Assembly: GCA_037043455.1 (NCBI GenBank) | Contig: JAWPHD010000129.1 | Coordinates: forward strand, 564,927 to 628,926 | Direction: 5' to 3' | DNA: 64,000 nucleotides | Source of the DNA: Cyrtodaria siliqua | Taxonomy: Eukaryota > Mollusca > Bivalvia > Adapedonta > Hiatellidae | In this document: in pieces, positions 11,953-22,985 of the stretch | Position numbering within the stretch: the first letter of the stretch is position 1 | Layout of the letters: each line of letters starts with the position of its first letter | Notes under the pieces: generated by a model | Database searches by the model: none | What the model saw: the letters and a program-made list of their open reading frames with translations, nothing else | Told to the model about the DNA's origin: nothing | Translations under genes and position numbers: made by a program

Positions 11953-12229
11953 CTTATTGTAGTTTCTAATTAAAGTATAATGTGACAATTGTAATATTAT
12001 TAGTATTCTTCATTAGTACTTATCAATGCATGTTATTCAAAAGTGTTAAATGTTTGTTTCCCGATCATGGCTTTGTTTAAGTGTACAACTGGTTTAATTA
12101 TGAAATTACTCTTCAAACTTCAAATTGAAAACTTAAAAGAAACCAAATTAAGCTGACAAACAAACAGTACCTGAATATAAAACATTACACTTAATTCAAT
12201 CAGTTCGTGCGACTGTGTTCTGTTTGTGA

Positions 12230-14643
12230 TATAGTTTTGGCGAGGTATTTCATAAAAGTTATTTGAAAGAAACAAGTTTTAAACCCAAAAAGCCATGGTT
12301 CGACAAAATATGCCAGAAAAACAGAAATATATACCATAAAACAAGAAGGGCTTATAATAAATACAGAACGCCCTTTTTTAAGAATTTATTGAAAACTGTT
12401 AGTAAAAATTATAAAGATACATTACGCAGGTCTTACAATAATTATAATCAAGCTAAAGTAGAAAAACTTAGATTGCTGAAACATGCAAACCCAAGACAGT
12501 ATTGGAACCTTTTAAACACGCAATATAAACAATCGGTAGCAAATGCGTCTCTTGATGATTTTTACAATTTTTTTAAATCATTAAATGAGAATGAACACGA
12601 CAATGAAAATGGACAAAATGCAACACATGATGTAAATATAGACGATAACACTATTAATGAAATAAATAATGAAATTAACGAACCAATCGCTGCAGAAGAA
12701 ATACTATTTGCTGTTAAAAGCTTAAAAAATAATAAATGCCCAGGCATCGATAATATTGTCAATGAGCAAATAAAATCGACTATAAATGTTATGTTATTAT
12801 TGTACGTGAAACTTTTTAATACTATCTTTGACAACGGTTTCATTCCTGAGAGCTGGACTATTGGACTCATAAAGCCCATTTACAAAAGCAAAGGAGACCC
12901 TAAGCTTCCTGAAAATTACCGTCCAATATCATTGCTTAGTTGCCTAGGAAAACTTTTTACGAGTATTCTCAATACTAGATTAACTAAATATGCAGAGAAA
13001 TATTGTATTATACATGAAACACAAGCTGGTTTTCGAAAGAATTTTTCTACTGTTGACAATTTATTTATTCTCAAATGTTTAATAGACATTGTACAATCAG
13101 ACAAAAAGAAGTTATTCTGTTGTTTTATAGACTTTAAACAAGCATTTGACTCTGTTTGGAGAATTGGTCTTTGGCAGAAATTAAGAAATGAAAACATAAA
13201 TGGAAAATGCTTTAAAGTTATACATAACTTGTATAATAATATAAAATCAAAAGTTGTAACGAATGAGGGGAATTCTCCCTATTTTAACTGTCATGTCGGC
13301 GTAAGACAAGGTGAAAATCTTTCCCCATTTTTATTTAGTTTATTTTTGAATGACCTTGAAGTCTATCTTAACAGTAGAGGGGTAGATGGCATTAATAGAG
13401 ACATTGTTATAGATGAAACCCAGATATTTTAAAAATTGTTTATACTTTTATATGCAGACGATACCGTGATTTTTAGTGATAACGAACACGGACTTCAAAC
13501 TGCACTTGATATATTTAAAGATTATTGCGACACGTGGAAGCTTAATATTAATGTAAACAAAACAAAAATACTAATTTTCAGTAAGGGGCGAAGATTACGA
13601 AATACTGTATATAAAATAGGAAACGAAAACGTAGAAATTGTTGATGAATATAAATATTTAGGTATATACTTTTCTAGAAGTGGTTCCTTTAATAGTGCAA
13701 AAAAGTATATTTCAGAACAAGCTAATAAAGCCATGTTCTCTTTGCTGAGAAAGATTAAATCATATCACTTCCGTATGATATACAAATTGACCTTTTTGAA
13801 AAAACTATAAAACCTATACTTGTGTACGCTAGTGAAGTGTGGGGTAGTGGAAAAATAGATATAATAGAAAGAGTACAGCTAAAATTTTACAAGTATATCT
13901 TTAATATGAAAAAGACTACTCCATCATACATGATTTATGGAGAACTTGGCATTACCCCGTTATATATTGATATTAATAAGAGGACAGTTGCCTACTGGAC
14001 AAGATTAATAGAAAATATCAGTAGTGACAGTACAACGAAACTCTCTTCAAAATTATATATTTTGATAAGAGAACTACATTATTCGGATCTCGTCAAGTCT
14101 ACCTGGATAGAAAATATTAAACACATGTTATGCACGTCTGGCTTTTCCGGAATTTGGTACAGCCAGGACTTTTTAAATGGAAAGTGGTTCGTTAAATCGT
14201 TCAGCCAAAAACTTAAAGATATCTTCATCCAAAATTGGCATTCCGAGCTTGGTCGTACTTCGGACACAAACATCTACAAATTTTTGAAAACTAGTTTTAA
14301 ACAAAGTTTTTATATTAATGCATTAACAGTTTTAAACTGTAAGAAGCTTATAGCATTTTTAACAAGAAATCACAGGTTACCAATAGAGGTCGGAAGATGG
14401 AGGAATATCCCAACATCTGACAGAAAATGCACCCAATGTAATGATCTTGGGGATGAGTTTCATTTTGTTTTAGTATGCCCGTTATTTCATAATGATAGAA
14501 AAAAGTATATTAACAAATATTTTTACTCACGACCAAACATGCCGAAATTCATAGAATTGTTCACAAATGAAAATAAATGTAATATAAATAAACTGAGTGT
14601 ATTCTGTAGTAAAATAACAGATTATTTTAAAGGGATAAACTGA
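12230..14643 (+). pseudogene. LINE (non-LTR) reverse transcriptase, 5'-truncated and broken
   Basis: The frame opens at 12230 within the linker before the RT domain (KPWFDKICQKNRNIYHK). Non-LTR RT motifs follow: LPENYRPISLLSCLGK, HETQAGFRKNFSTVDNLF, CCFIDFKQAFDSV, GVRQGENLSPFLFSLFLND, the catalytic YADD at 13451-13462, and NVNKTKILIF. The C-terminal part has a Cys-rich segment (RKCTQCNDLGDEFHFVLVCP) of the kind found in jockey/CR1-like LINEs. Lesions are an in-frame TAA at 13430-13432 just before YADD and a 1-nt frameshift between about 13755 and 13785. The endonuclease domain is absent, so the copy is dead. Clade placement is tentative. Confidence 0.93.
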
Positions 14644-14872
14644 TAATTTCTGGTATATGTATTTAAATAATAAATAACGACCGTACAGTAATTAACATGG
14701 TAACCCATTTCAACACCCATAAAGAAAATACACATATAAATCTTCAAATATAGAAATGGTTTTCATATTCCATAGGAACAGATTACATATTCCATATATA
14801 ACATGTGTATTAAATGTTAATTTGAGTTTAAAACTGCGTTAGTGTTAATCGTGTTTAGTGCTGTAGTTTAAA

Positions 14873-16228
14873 ATGGCTCCTAAGACTTTGATTATAGGAC
14901 ATAGTCAAGTGCGTTATTTTCATCAAAGTTGAACATTTGTTGGAATTACCAAACGTAAAAGAGCTGATTCCTAAAGTTTCGGTAAGTTTCCGTGTTTTAT
15001 ATTTACTATTCATTTTTTCTTCATACTTAATTACTTACAATTAATATTACCGTTAATAAGACCTATATTATGATATTCTTAGTAATAAGACCTTAAAGAT
15101 TGCCGCGCGTCCCTGCTACATTAAAAGCTTCATTTAACTAGGGATTACAACGTACACGTGTCATACGTAATGGGATTAAATCATTTGTTGCTGTATATTA
15201 CTATTTTTTAATAAATATGTATTTTTTGTTGGCTTTTTTACTCGATTTATATTTCAATACCTTTGATTAATTAGAATAGGATATATTATGATATTCCTAT
15301 TAATAATTAAAGATTACAGATTGTCGCGCGTCCCTGCTACATTAACAGCTTCATTTAACTAGATAAGTGTGTCTATTATTACCAGTTCGATTACCGTAAT
15401 GGGATTAAATGATTTTGCTGTATATTGTAAAGGACAATTCGCACCTTTAGACAGGCCGGAATACACATGTATAATCATTGTGCTCTGACACGCGTCAACC
15501 TTAACTATAACTTTAAATCTGCTTGCTTATTGAAGTTTTCAAATTTACTTCGTTATTCCATCTGAGATTTAAATGTCACAAGAAGAAGAATAAAACAATT
15601 TGCTTTAAACACCCAGTAACACTGATGTACATTATGATATCTCTTTTCAGACTACTCTTATTAACAATGCAGAAATATCGCTTAATTTTGGGGTTGATTC
15701 TTCAACACCAATACAAACAGAAACGTGCATTTATAAGAATACTAGCTCTAAAAACGAAAAGAGTCACCTTTAGAAAATATTTCAATAAATAATAAGAGAC
15801 GGAAGTTAGTATTACCTGAAATGTCTCCCAAAAAGCGGCGAAGAAATAATTACAATTGATAATACAAATAATAGTTCCGCGCAAATAAACGACGACTGGT
15901 GGTTAAAAGAGTTAGATCTAAAAATATCGGATAAACACGAAATTACAAATTTTGATTGGTTAAATGATAAGCATATAACAGCCGTTAATTCAATTTTGAA
16001 AAAAGATTTTCCTCATATAAATGGCCTCAAAGCTACAACTAACACTCCGTTCTTTATTGACGATGGAACATACAAACAAACAAAAATCGGCACGTAGCAC
16101 CCGCTTGCCAAATACATTTTAATGGATCAAATCATTGGATCATGAGTTTTAAAACAGTGCCAGACAGAGATTTTGTTTATTATATTGATAGTTTAGGAGA
16201 ACGCCTTCAAGATATCAAATTAAATTAA
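14873..16228 (+). pseudogene. Decayed transposon gene: SGNH-like start, NLS clusters, C48/Ulp1-like protease (left arm)
   Basis: Exon 1 (14873-14981) begins MAPKTLIIGHSQVRYF, similar to block I of SGNH hydrolases but with His where GDS would have Asp. After a 1-nt shift it continues VEHLLELPNVKELIPKVS to a GTAAGT donor. The acceptor CTCTTTTCAG at 15641-15650 opens exon 2 in the same phase. Exon 2 has basic clusters (KRRK, KKRRR), then WLNDKHITAVNSILKKDF (from 15891), then after a stop (16095-16097) and a shift QIHFNGSNHWIMSF and YYIDSLGERLQ, ending with TAA at 16226-16228. WLND, NHW and the Asp of YIDSL match the layout of C48 (Ulp1/SENP-type) domains, but the catalytic Cys region is not seen. 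The SGNH part is a weak call; C48 is firmer. Confidence 0.6.
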
Positions 16229-17650
16229 AAAATTCAGTTGTCACAAATATATAGCTACATATATGAAGACTTGCTATATTTTACAACTTTGAGGTTTCCT
16301 CCTGTTAAACAGTTCATTCATTTTTGTTGCAAAAAACTATAATTAAATTATATGTCACTGTAAAACATAACCAATTCATATTTTCGATATGTGTTGTTTC
16401 ACATACTGATAATGTCTATGTAGATCTATCTGTTTTCTTGAATCTATAGTGTACTGTTTCTCACGACGTGCAGAAATAATGCTTCACCTGTAATTTCTAC
16501 GGCTTTCCTAACACGAAATACGGGTGTTGGAAACGAAGCAATAAAACGTTTATTTTCTGTTTTATTTCCATTTTTGTTATTGTTATGAGTTAATAATACC
16601 ATATATTATGAAATAAAACAATAAATAATGAACTATTAAGGCATTGTTATCCTTTAACTGTCTCCGAAACTGAACCGGGAATTGCCAAAACCAGTCAAAT
16701 TATTGTGAAAAAACACCAATATTCAACACTTAATTAAACTACTTTCTTTTTTTTCTCAACATTTTTTTTAGTGATTATGGAAAAATGAATACATATATAA
16801 GACATATATGTCATTAAAACATCTGAAACATCAACACACTCATCACATTTGCCACCCCTTTTCAACCGGGTTTTAACCGGGAAGTAACCGGGAAATCGAC
16901 CGGGGAATAGTATCACCATTAGGGGGTGATACTATTCCCCGGTCGATATTCCCCGGTCCCCGGTGATACTATTCCCCGGTCGATTTCCCGGTTACTTCCC
17001 GGTTAAAACCCGGTTGAAAAGGGGTGGCAAATGTGATGAGTGTGTTGATGTTTCAGATGTTTTAATGACATATATGTCTTATATATGTATTCATTTTTCC
17101 ATAATCACTAAAAAAAATGTTGAGAAAAAAAAGAAAGTAGTTTAATTAAGTGTTGAATATTGGTGTTTTTTCACAATAATTTGACTGGTTTTGGCAATTC
17201 CCGGTTCAGTTTCGGAGACAGTTAAAGGATAACAATGCCTTAATAGTTCATTATTTATTGTTTTATTTCATAATATATGGTATTATTAACTCATAACAAT
17301 AACAAAAATGGAAATAAAACAGAAAATAAACGTTTTATTGCTTCGTTTCCAACACCCGTATTTCGTGTTAGGAAAGCCGTAGAAATTACAGGTGAAGCAT
17401 TATTTCTGCACGTCGTGAGAAACAGTACACTATAGATTCAAGAAAACAGATAGATCTACATAGACATTATCAGTATGTGAAACAACACATATCGAAAATA
17501 TGAATTGGTTATGTTTTACAGTGACATATAATTTAATTATAGTTTTTTGCAACAAAAATGAATGAACTGTTTAACAGGAGGAAACCTCAAAGTTGTAAAA
17601 TATAGCAAGTCTTCATATATGTAGCTATATATTTGTGACAACTGAATTTT

Positions 17651-19007
17651 TTAATTTAATTTGATATCTTGAAGGCGTTCTCCTAAACTATCAATATAAT
17701 AAACAAAATCTCTGTCTGGCACTGTTTTAAAACTCATGATCCAATGATTTGATCCATTAAAATGTATTTGGCAAGCGGGTGCTACGTGCCGATTTTTGTT
17801 TGTTTGTATGTTCCATCGTCAATAAAGAACGGAGTGTTAGTTGTAGCTTTGAGGCCATTTATATGAGGAAAATCTTTTTTCAAAATTGAATTAACGGCTG
17901 TTATATGCTTATCATTTAACCAATCAAAATTTGTAATTTCGTGTTTATCCGATATTTTTAGATCTAACTCTTTTAACCACCAGTCGTCGTTTATTTGCGC
18001 GGAACTATTATTTGTATTATCAATTGTAATTATTTCTTCGCCGCTTTTTGGGAGACATTTCAGGTAATACTAACTTCCGTCTCTTATTATTTATTGAAAT
18101 ATTTTCTAAAGGTGACTCTTTTCGTTTTTTAGAGCTAGTATTCTTATAAATGCACGTTTCTGTTTGTATTGGTGTTGAAGAATCAACCCCAAAATTAAGC
18201 GATATTTCTGCATTGTTAATAAGAGTAGTCTGAAAAGAGATATCATAATGTACATCAGTGTTACTGGGTGTTTAAAGCAAATTGTTTTATTCTTCTTCTT
18301 GTGACATTTAAATCTCAGATGGAATAACGAAGTAAATTTGAAAACTTCAATAAGCAAGCAGATTTAAAGTTATAGTTAAGGTTGACGCGTGTCAGAGCAC
18401 AATGATTATACATGTGTATTCCGGCCTGTCTAAAGGTGCGAATTGTCCTTTACAATATACAGCAAAATCATTTAATCCCATTACGGTAATCGAACTGGTA
18501 ATAATAGACACACTTATCTAGTTAAATGAAGCTGTTAATGTAGCAGGGACGCGCGACAATCTGTAATCTTTAATTATTAATAGGAATATCATAATATATC
18601 CTATTCTAATTAATCAAAGGTATTGAAATATAAATCGAGTAAAAAAGCCAACAAAAAATACATATTTATTAAAAAATAGTAATATACAGCAACAAATGAT
18701 TTAATCCCATTACGTATGACACGTGTACGTTGTAATCCCTAGTTAAATGAAGCTTTTAATGTAGCAGGGACGCGCGGCAATCTTTAAGGTCTTATTACTA
18801 AGAATATCATAATATAGGTCTTATTAACGGTAATATTAATTGTAAGTAATTAAGTATGAAGAAAAAATGAATAGTAAATATAAAACACGGAAACTTACCG
18901 AAACTTTAGGAATCAGCTCTTTTACGTTTGGTAATTCCAACAAATGTTCAACTTTGATGAAAATAACGCACTTGACTATGTCCTATAATCAAAGTCTTAG
19001 GAGCCAT
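17651..19007 (-). pseudogene. Mirror copy of the SGNH-like/C48-like transposon gene (right arm)
   Basis: Mirror image of 14873-16228. The extra A near 18131 keeps exon 2 open across the place where the left copy is shifted: the frame reads TSSKKRKESPLENISINN through to PKKRRRNN. This indicates the left arm has the deletion and the right arm keeps the older state. The shift in exon 1 and the stop before the NHW motif are shared, so both copies are non-functional. Confidence 0.6.
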
Positions 19008-19227
19008 TTTAAACTACAGCACTAAACACGATTAACACTAACGCAGTTTTAAACTCAAATTAACATTTAATACACATGTTATATATGGAATATGTAATCT
19101 GTTCCTATGGAATATGAAAACCATTTCTATATTTGAAGATTTATATGTGTATTTTCTTTATGGGTGTTGAAATGGGTTACCATGTTAATTACTGTACGGT
19201 CGTTATTTATTATTTAAATACATATAC

Positions 19228-19602
19228 CAACTGGTTTAATTATGAAATTACTCTTCAAACTTCAAATTGAAAACTTAAAAGAAACCAAATTAAGCTGACA
19301 AACAAACAGTACCTGAATATAAAACATTACACTTAATTCAATCAGTTCGTGCGACTGTGTTCTGTTTGTGATATAGTTTTGGCGAGGTATTTCATAAAAG
19401 TTATTTGAAAGAAACAAGTTTTAAACCCAAAAAGCCATGGTTCGACAAAATATGCCAGAAAAACAGAAATATATACCATAAAACAAGAAGGGCTTATAAT
19501 AAATACAGAACGCCCTTTTTTAAGAATTTATTGAAAACTGTTAGTAAAAATTATAAAGATACATTACGCAGGTCTTACAATAATTATAATCAAGCTAAAG
19601 TA
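19228..19602 (+). repeat. Direct copy of LINE segment 12086-12460
   Basis: 375 bp identical, where compared, to 12086-12460, including the start of the RT reading frame (KPWFDKICQKNRNIYHK). It begins exactly where the right palindrome arm ends and breaks off at 19602 into unrelated AGGGTACCTCC. The offset between copies is 7142 bp. Confidence 0.95.
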
Positions 19603-19801
19603 AGGGTACCTCCAGAGCTTTCAAGATCCCCTTAACAATTCAATTTAATTAATCACATATATAACAAACAAGAGTTACAAATGGCCCTGAATCGCTCACC
19701 TAATGATCTTGCAACAGTAACAGAAAAGTATGAAATAAAAGAGCTGTAATAATTTAAAAGAAGATTTTCCTATACAAGCTCTGTGTGACCCCAGGGCTAA
19801 A
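19603..19801. other. Intronic non-coding sequence
   Basis: No gene or recognised repeat structure seen. Confidence 0.4.
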
Positions 19802-20060
19802 TTTAAAGGAACACACAGCAATCTTTATTTTTTTTAAACTTCAACCTGTGACATTCCATTATTTGTTCTACATAACTGACATATTTGCAAATCATTAATA
19901 CTAATTATTAGAATGGTTCAAATTAATTCGTTTTGTGTATTAGCAATTTTTGATTATATATATACATATAATTATATAGCACCAATAATCTAAAGAAAAA
20001 CAAATTTGGATCAAGCATCGAACATATTTACCTCTAGTCAAGGATATGTGTCTCTTTAAA
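19802..20060. mobile_element. 259-bp MITE with TTTAAAGGAACACA ends
   Basis: Left end TTTAAAGGAACACACAGC and right end TATGTGTCTCTTTAAA are inverted repeats, and TTAA occurs at both tips. The interior is AT-rich and non-coding. A TTAA target would fit piggyBac-like mobilisation, but this is inference. Confidence 0.7.
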
Positions 20061-20279
20061 AAAAACTTGCTGTATTATTATATATTTTTTTTATTTTGAA
20101 TCTGAATTTTAATTTTAAATACAGTTTTGATGCAATATAATCTCAAAAATAAGTAATTTGCAAAAACAAGTTAATTTGAACATTTCAAATAGCTATTAAC
20201 AATAATTGTAAACTAACGGAATGCCACGAGTTTTATAACAAGAGGTCAATGACCTTGAAGCTCTACTGATAGGTTTTGA

Positions 20280-22245
20280 TAGCTAGATCAGCATTCCTGT
20301 GAAGTTTCATGAAAATCTGTCAAATAGTTTCAGAGGAGTAGTCGCTACATGTTTTTACTATATAATTTTATGTAAACAAAGATGGCCACTGGCAGCCATG
20401 TTTAATGATGAATCAAAAGATTTTCGACAAGGACCAACATCATGTCATGCTGATCATTTTAGAAAAGTCCCATATCAATATCATTTATAGTTTTCAAGAA
20501 GTAGGTGCTACAAACTTTTTTTTAAAAATCTATTTTTAGCTGTGGTGGCCATCTTGAATTTCCAGCCAACCTGAAATGTTGCTTAAGGATCAACTAGACA
20601 TCAAGTACAACATTCCTGTGATGAAAATCCTTCAAGTAGTTTCAGAGGAGTAGTCGCTACAAGTTTTTACTATATAAGTTTATGTAAACAAAGATGGCCA
20701 CTGGCAGCCATGTTTAATGATGAATCAAAATTATTTTTGAAAAATTATTTTTAGCCGTGGCGGCCATCTTGAATTTCCGGCCAACCTGAAATTTTGCTAG
20801 AATCAATTACACATCAAGAGCAATATTCCTGTGAAGTTTCATGAAAATCCGTCAAGTAGTTTCAGAGAAGTAGTCGCTACAAGTTTTCATTATGCAACTC
20901 TATGTAAACAAAGATGGCCGCTGACAGCCATGTTTAACATCGAATCAAAATGATTTTTGACAAGGACCAACATCATGTCATGTTGATAATTTTAGAAGAA
21001 ATCCCATATCAATATCACTTATAGTTTTCAAGAAGTAGGTGCTACAATTCTCTTTTCTTTTAAATCTATTTTTAGCTGTGGCAGCCATCTTGAATTTCTG
21101 GCCAACCTGAAATGTTGCTTAAGGATCAACTAGACATCAAGTGCAACATTCCTGTGAAGTTTCATGAAAATCCTTCAAGTAGTTTCAGAGGAGTAGTCGC
21201 TACAACTATTTACTATATAAATCTTGTAAAGCTGGCAGCCATGTTTAACGTCGAATCAAAATGATTTTCAGCAAGGACCAACAACATGTCATGCTGATCA
21301 TTTTAGATAAAGTCCCATATCAATATCACTTGTAGTTTTCAAGAAGTAGTCGCAACAAACTTTTTTTTAAAAATCTATTTTTAGCTGTCGAGGCCATCTT
21401 GAATTTCCGACCAATCTGAAATTTTACTAGGATCAACTAGATATCAAGAGCAACATTTGTGTGAAGTGTATTGAAAATCCTTCAAGTAGTTTCAGAGGAG
21501 TAGTCGCTGCACGCTTTTACTATATAACTCTATGTAGACAAAAAGTCCGCTGGCAGCCGTGTTTAAAGTTGAATCAAATTATTTCCAACAATGACCAACA
21601 CCATGTCATGCTGAACATTTTAGAAAAAGTCCCATATCAATATCGCTTATAGTTTTTAGGAAGTAGTCGCTACAATTTGTTTGTTTTTTTAATTTATTTT
21701 TAGCTGTGGCGGCCATCTTGAATTTCCGGCGGGCCTGAAATTTTGCTAGGATCAACTAGACATCACGAGCAACATTCCTGTGAAGTATCATGGAAATATG
21801 TCAAGTAGTTTCAGAGGAGTAGTCGTTAAAAGTTTTTATTATACAACCCTACGTAAACAAAGATGGCCACTGGCAGCCATGTTTAACGTAGAATCAAAAC
21901 GATTTTCAACAAGGACCAACATCATGTCATGCTAATCAATTTAGAAAAGGTCCCATATCAATAACACTTATAGTTTTCAAGAAGTAGTCGCTACAAACTT
22001 TTTAAAATATCTATTTTTAGCTTTGGTGGCCATCTTGGATTTCACATCAAGGTGAATTTTTGCTAGGATCAACCAGACATTATGGGCAACATTCCTTTAA
22101 AGTTTCATGAAAATCCATCCAGTAGTTTCAGAGTAGTTGCCGCAAAAAAGTTTACGGACAGACGGATGACGGACACACGGATGACGGACACCGCACCACG
22201 GCATTAGCTCCGCTGATCTTTGATCAGTACTGAGTAGAGCTAAAA
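20280..22245. mobile_element. Tandem-core element: ~316-bp units, microsatellite and terminal hairpin
   Basis: Core motif CCTGTGAAGTTTCATGAAAA (or close variants) recurs at about 20293, 20610, 20825, 21148, 21460, 21777 and 22093, giving ~316-bp units and one shortened to 215 bp. Each unit also has AAAGATGGCCACTGGCAGCC and CCATCTTGAATTTCCGGCC. The array ends with GACAGACGGATGACGGACAC and a nested hairpin: TTAGCTC (22204-22210) pairs with GAGCTAA (22237-22243), and CTGATC (22213-22218) with GATCAG (22222-22227). The plan (tandem core, ACGG tract, hairpin end) resembles bivalve pearl or Helitron-like non-autonomous elements. Confidence 0.75.
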
Positions 22246-22359
22246 ATTAAGATTTCTGTGTTTCCCTTTAAAAGTTTATCTTTAAGTATCACAGTAAAAC
22301 TTGTTTTACAACAAAATGTGTGTATTTAATTGCTTATGTTTTCAAATAATTTAAGTTAC

Positions 22360-22709
22360 CTGTGATCAATAGCAATGCATACAACACAACATATAACCTT
22401 GTGGTCCCTGCAGAACATTTCCAAGATTTTACCGTCATGGATACTGCATCTCTCCGTAAGGATAAGTGTTGAGCTCGGCGACCCTTGTCGTTGTTTCATC
22501 GCAGTCCTGTCTAACAACTGGTGTCCTCTCAATGCTGCAAAATTGTCGTGGCAAGCGAAACAGGTGGAGCAGAAATATTCCCCACACTCAACACAAAACT
22601 TAATTGCCTCAACATTCTTGCTGTTTTTTGAGCAAGGTGTGCATGAAAACTCATGAATTTCCTCGGATTCTGGATCAGTTGATCTCGAGAGATTGTTACC
22701 GGTCGCCAT
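22360..22709 (-). CDS. TRIM-like protein exon 1: two B-boxes, no RING
   Basis: The ATG at 22707-22709 lies in a good context (AAAATGGCGACC). A longer upstream frame has no ATG, so this start is preferred. Residues 23-63 form a B-box1-like zinc site (FSCTPCSKNS..., FCVECGEYFCSTCFACHD...HQ). Residues 88-116 form a B-box2 (RCSIHDGKILEMFCRDHK...CIAIDH). There is no RING before them, so the protein should lack classical E3 ligase activity (inference). The exon ends CACAG before GTAACT, phase 2, and splices to exon 2 at 8433 to give IAIDHR-LCQGIEYLLHTV, as expected after a B-box2. Confidence 0.88.
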
Positions 22710-22985
22710 TTTAAGTGTATTTGTCCCAGAGTAATCTATAACTAACAAACATTATACAAGGTTGTTGAGACTTAAAACTTCCGTGTTTGGAAATGAATAC
22801 ACTTTTTCGATAACAGGTTTACTGTAATCACGCTCCACATAAATATTCGACAATCCAATGTTAGGAAATCTGCCCAAATGCACAGGGGGTTGCAGTTATT
22901 ATAAAATAAATGTGATAGCGGGTATCCTACACTTGCAGGCAGGTGAAAAAGCATACAGTTAAGAAGTATTAAGACTGAAATATTC
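22710..22985. other. Upstream flank of the TRIM-like gene
   Basis: Presumed 5' UTR and promoter region of the minus-strand gene. No TATA box or other element can be called with confidence. Confidence 0.3.

Larger units (their letters stand above)
11297..16917. mobile_element. Putative DNA transposon with ~465-bp terminal inverted repeats
   Basis: The terminus GGTGATACTATTCCCCGG at 11297 (or 10640) and its reverse complement ending at 16917 are the ends of ~465-bp inverted repeats (11297-11761 with 16454-16917), roughly 95% alike by eye. Subterminal CCGGTT repeats could be transposase binding sites (inference). Inside are a LINE (12086-14651) and a decayed gene with a C48-like protease domain (14873-16228). 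A transposase is not recognised. The right flank begins ATTAG and the flank left of 10640 ends TTAGG, so a clean target-site duplication is not shown. The superfamily is not assigned. Confidence 0.5.
14652..19228. repeat. 4.6-kb near-perfect palindrome (arms 2266 and 2267 bp)
   Basis: The left arm (14652-16917) is the reverse complement of the right arm (16962-19228), separated by a 44-bp spacer (16918-16961). All segments compared match. The single visible difference is one A: CTCTAAAAACG near 15748 against CTCTAAAAAACG on the minus strand near 18131. The spacer contains another partial GGTGATACTATTCCCCGG start. The outer ends fall in the LINE tail (TATGTATTTAAATAATAAAT). Near-identity means very recent origin, gene conversion, or an assembly artefact. 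Confidence 0.95.
8434..22359 (-). other. 13.9-kb intron of the TRIM-like gene
   Basis: Bounded by a GTAACT donor on the minus strand (22354-22359) and a TTTACAG acceptor (8434-8440), phase 2. The intron is largely mobile DNA: a MITE, a C-rich tract, a tandem 657-bp repeat, a LINE, a 4.6-kb palindrome, another MITE and a 316-bp tandem element. The LINE lies antisense to the host gene. Confidence 0.8.

Noticed and set aside
12086..14651. Penelope-like element with tandem pLTRs
   Set aside because: RT motifs (NYRPISLLS, YADD, Cys-rich C-terminus) are those of jockey/CR1-like LINEs; no GIY-YIG domain is seen.
15523..15792. 89-codon frame in the palindrome arm (and its mirror)
   Set aside because: It runs through the inferred intron and in the wrong frame of exon 2; the coding-like frame is the one leading to the C48 motifs.
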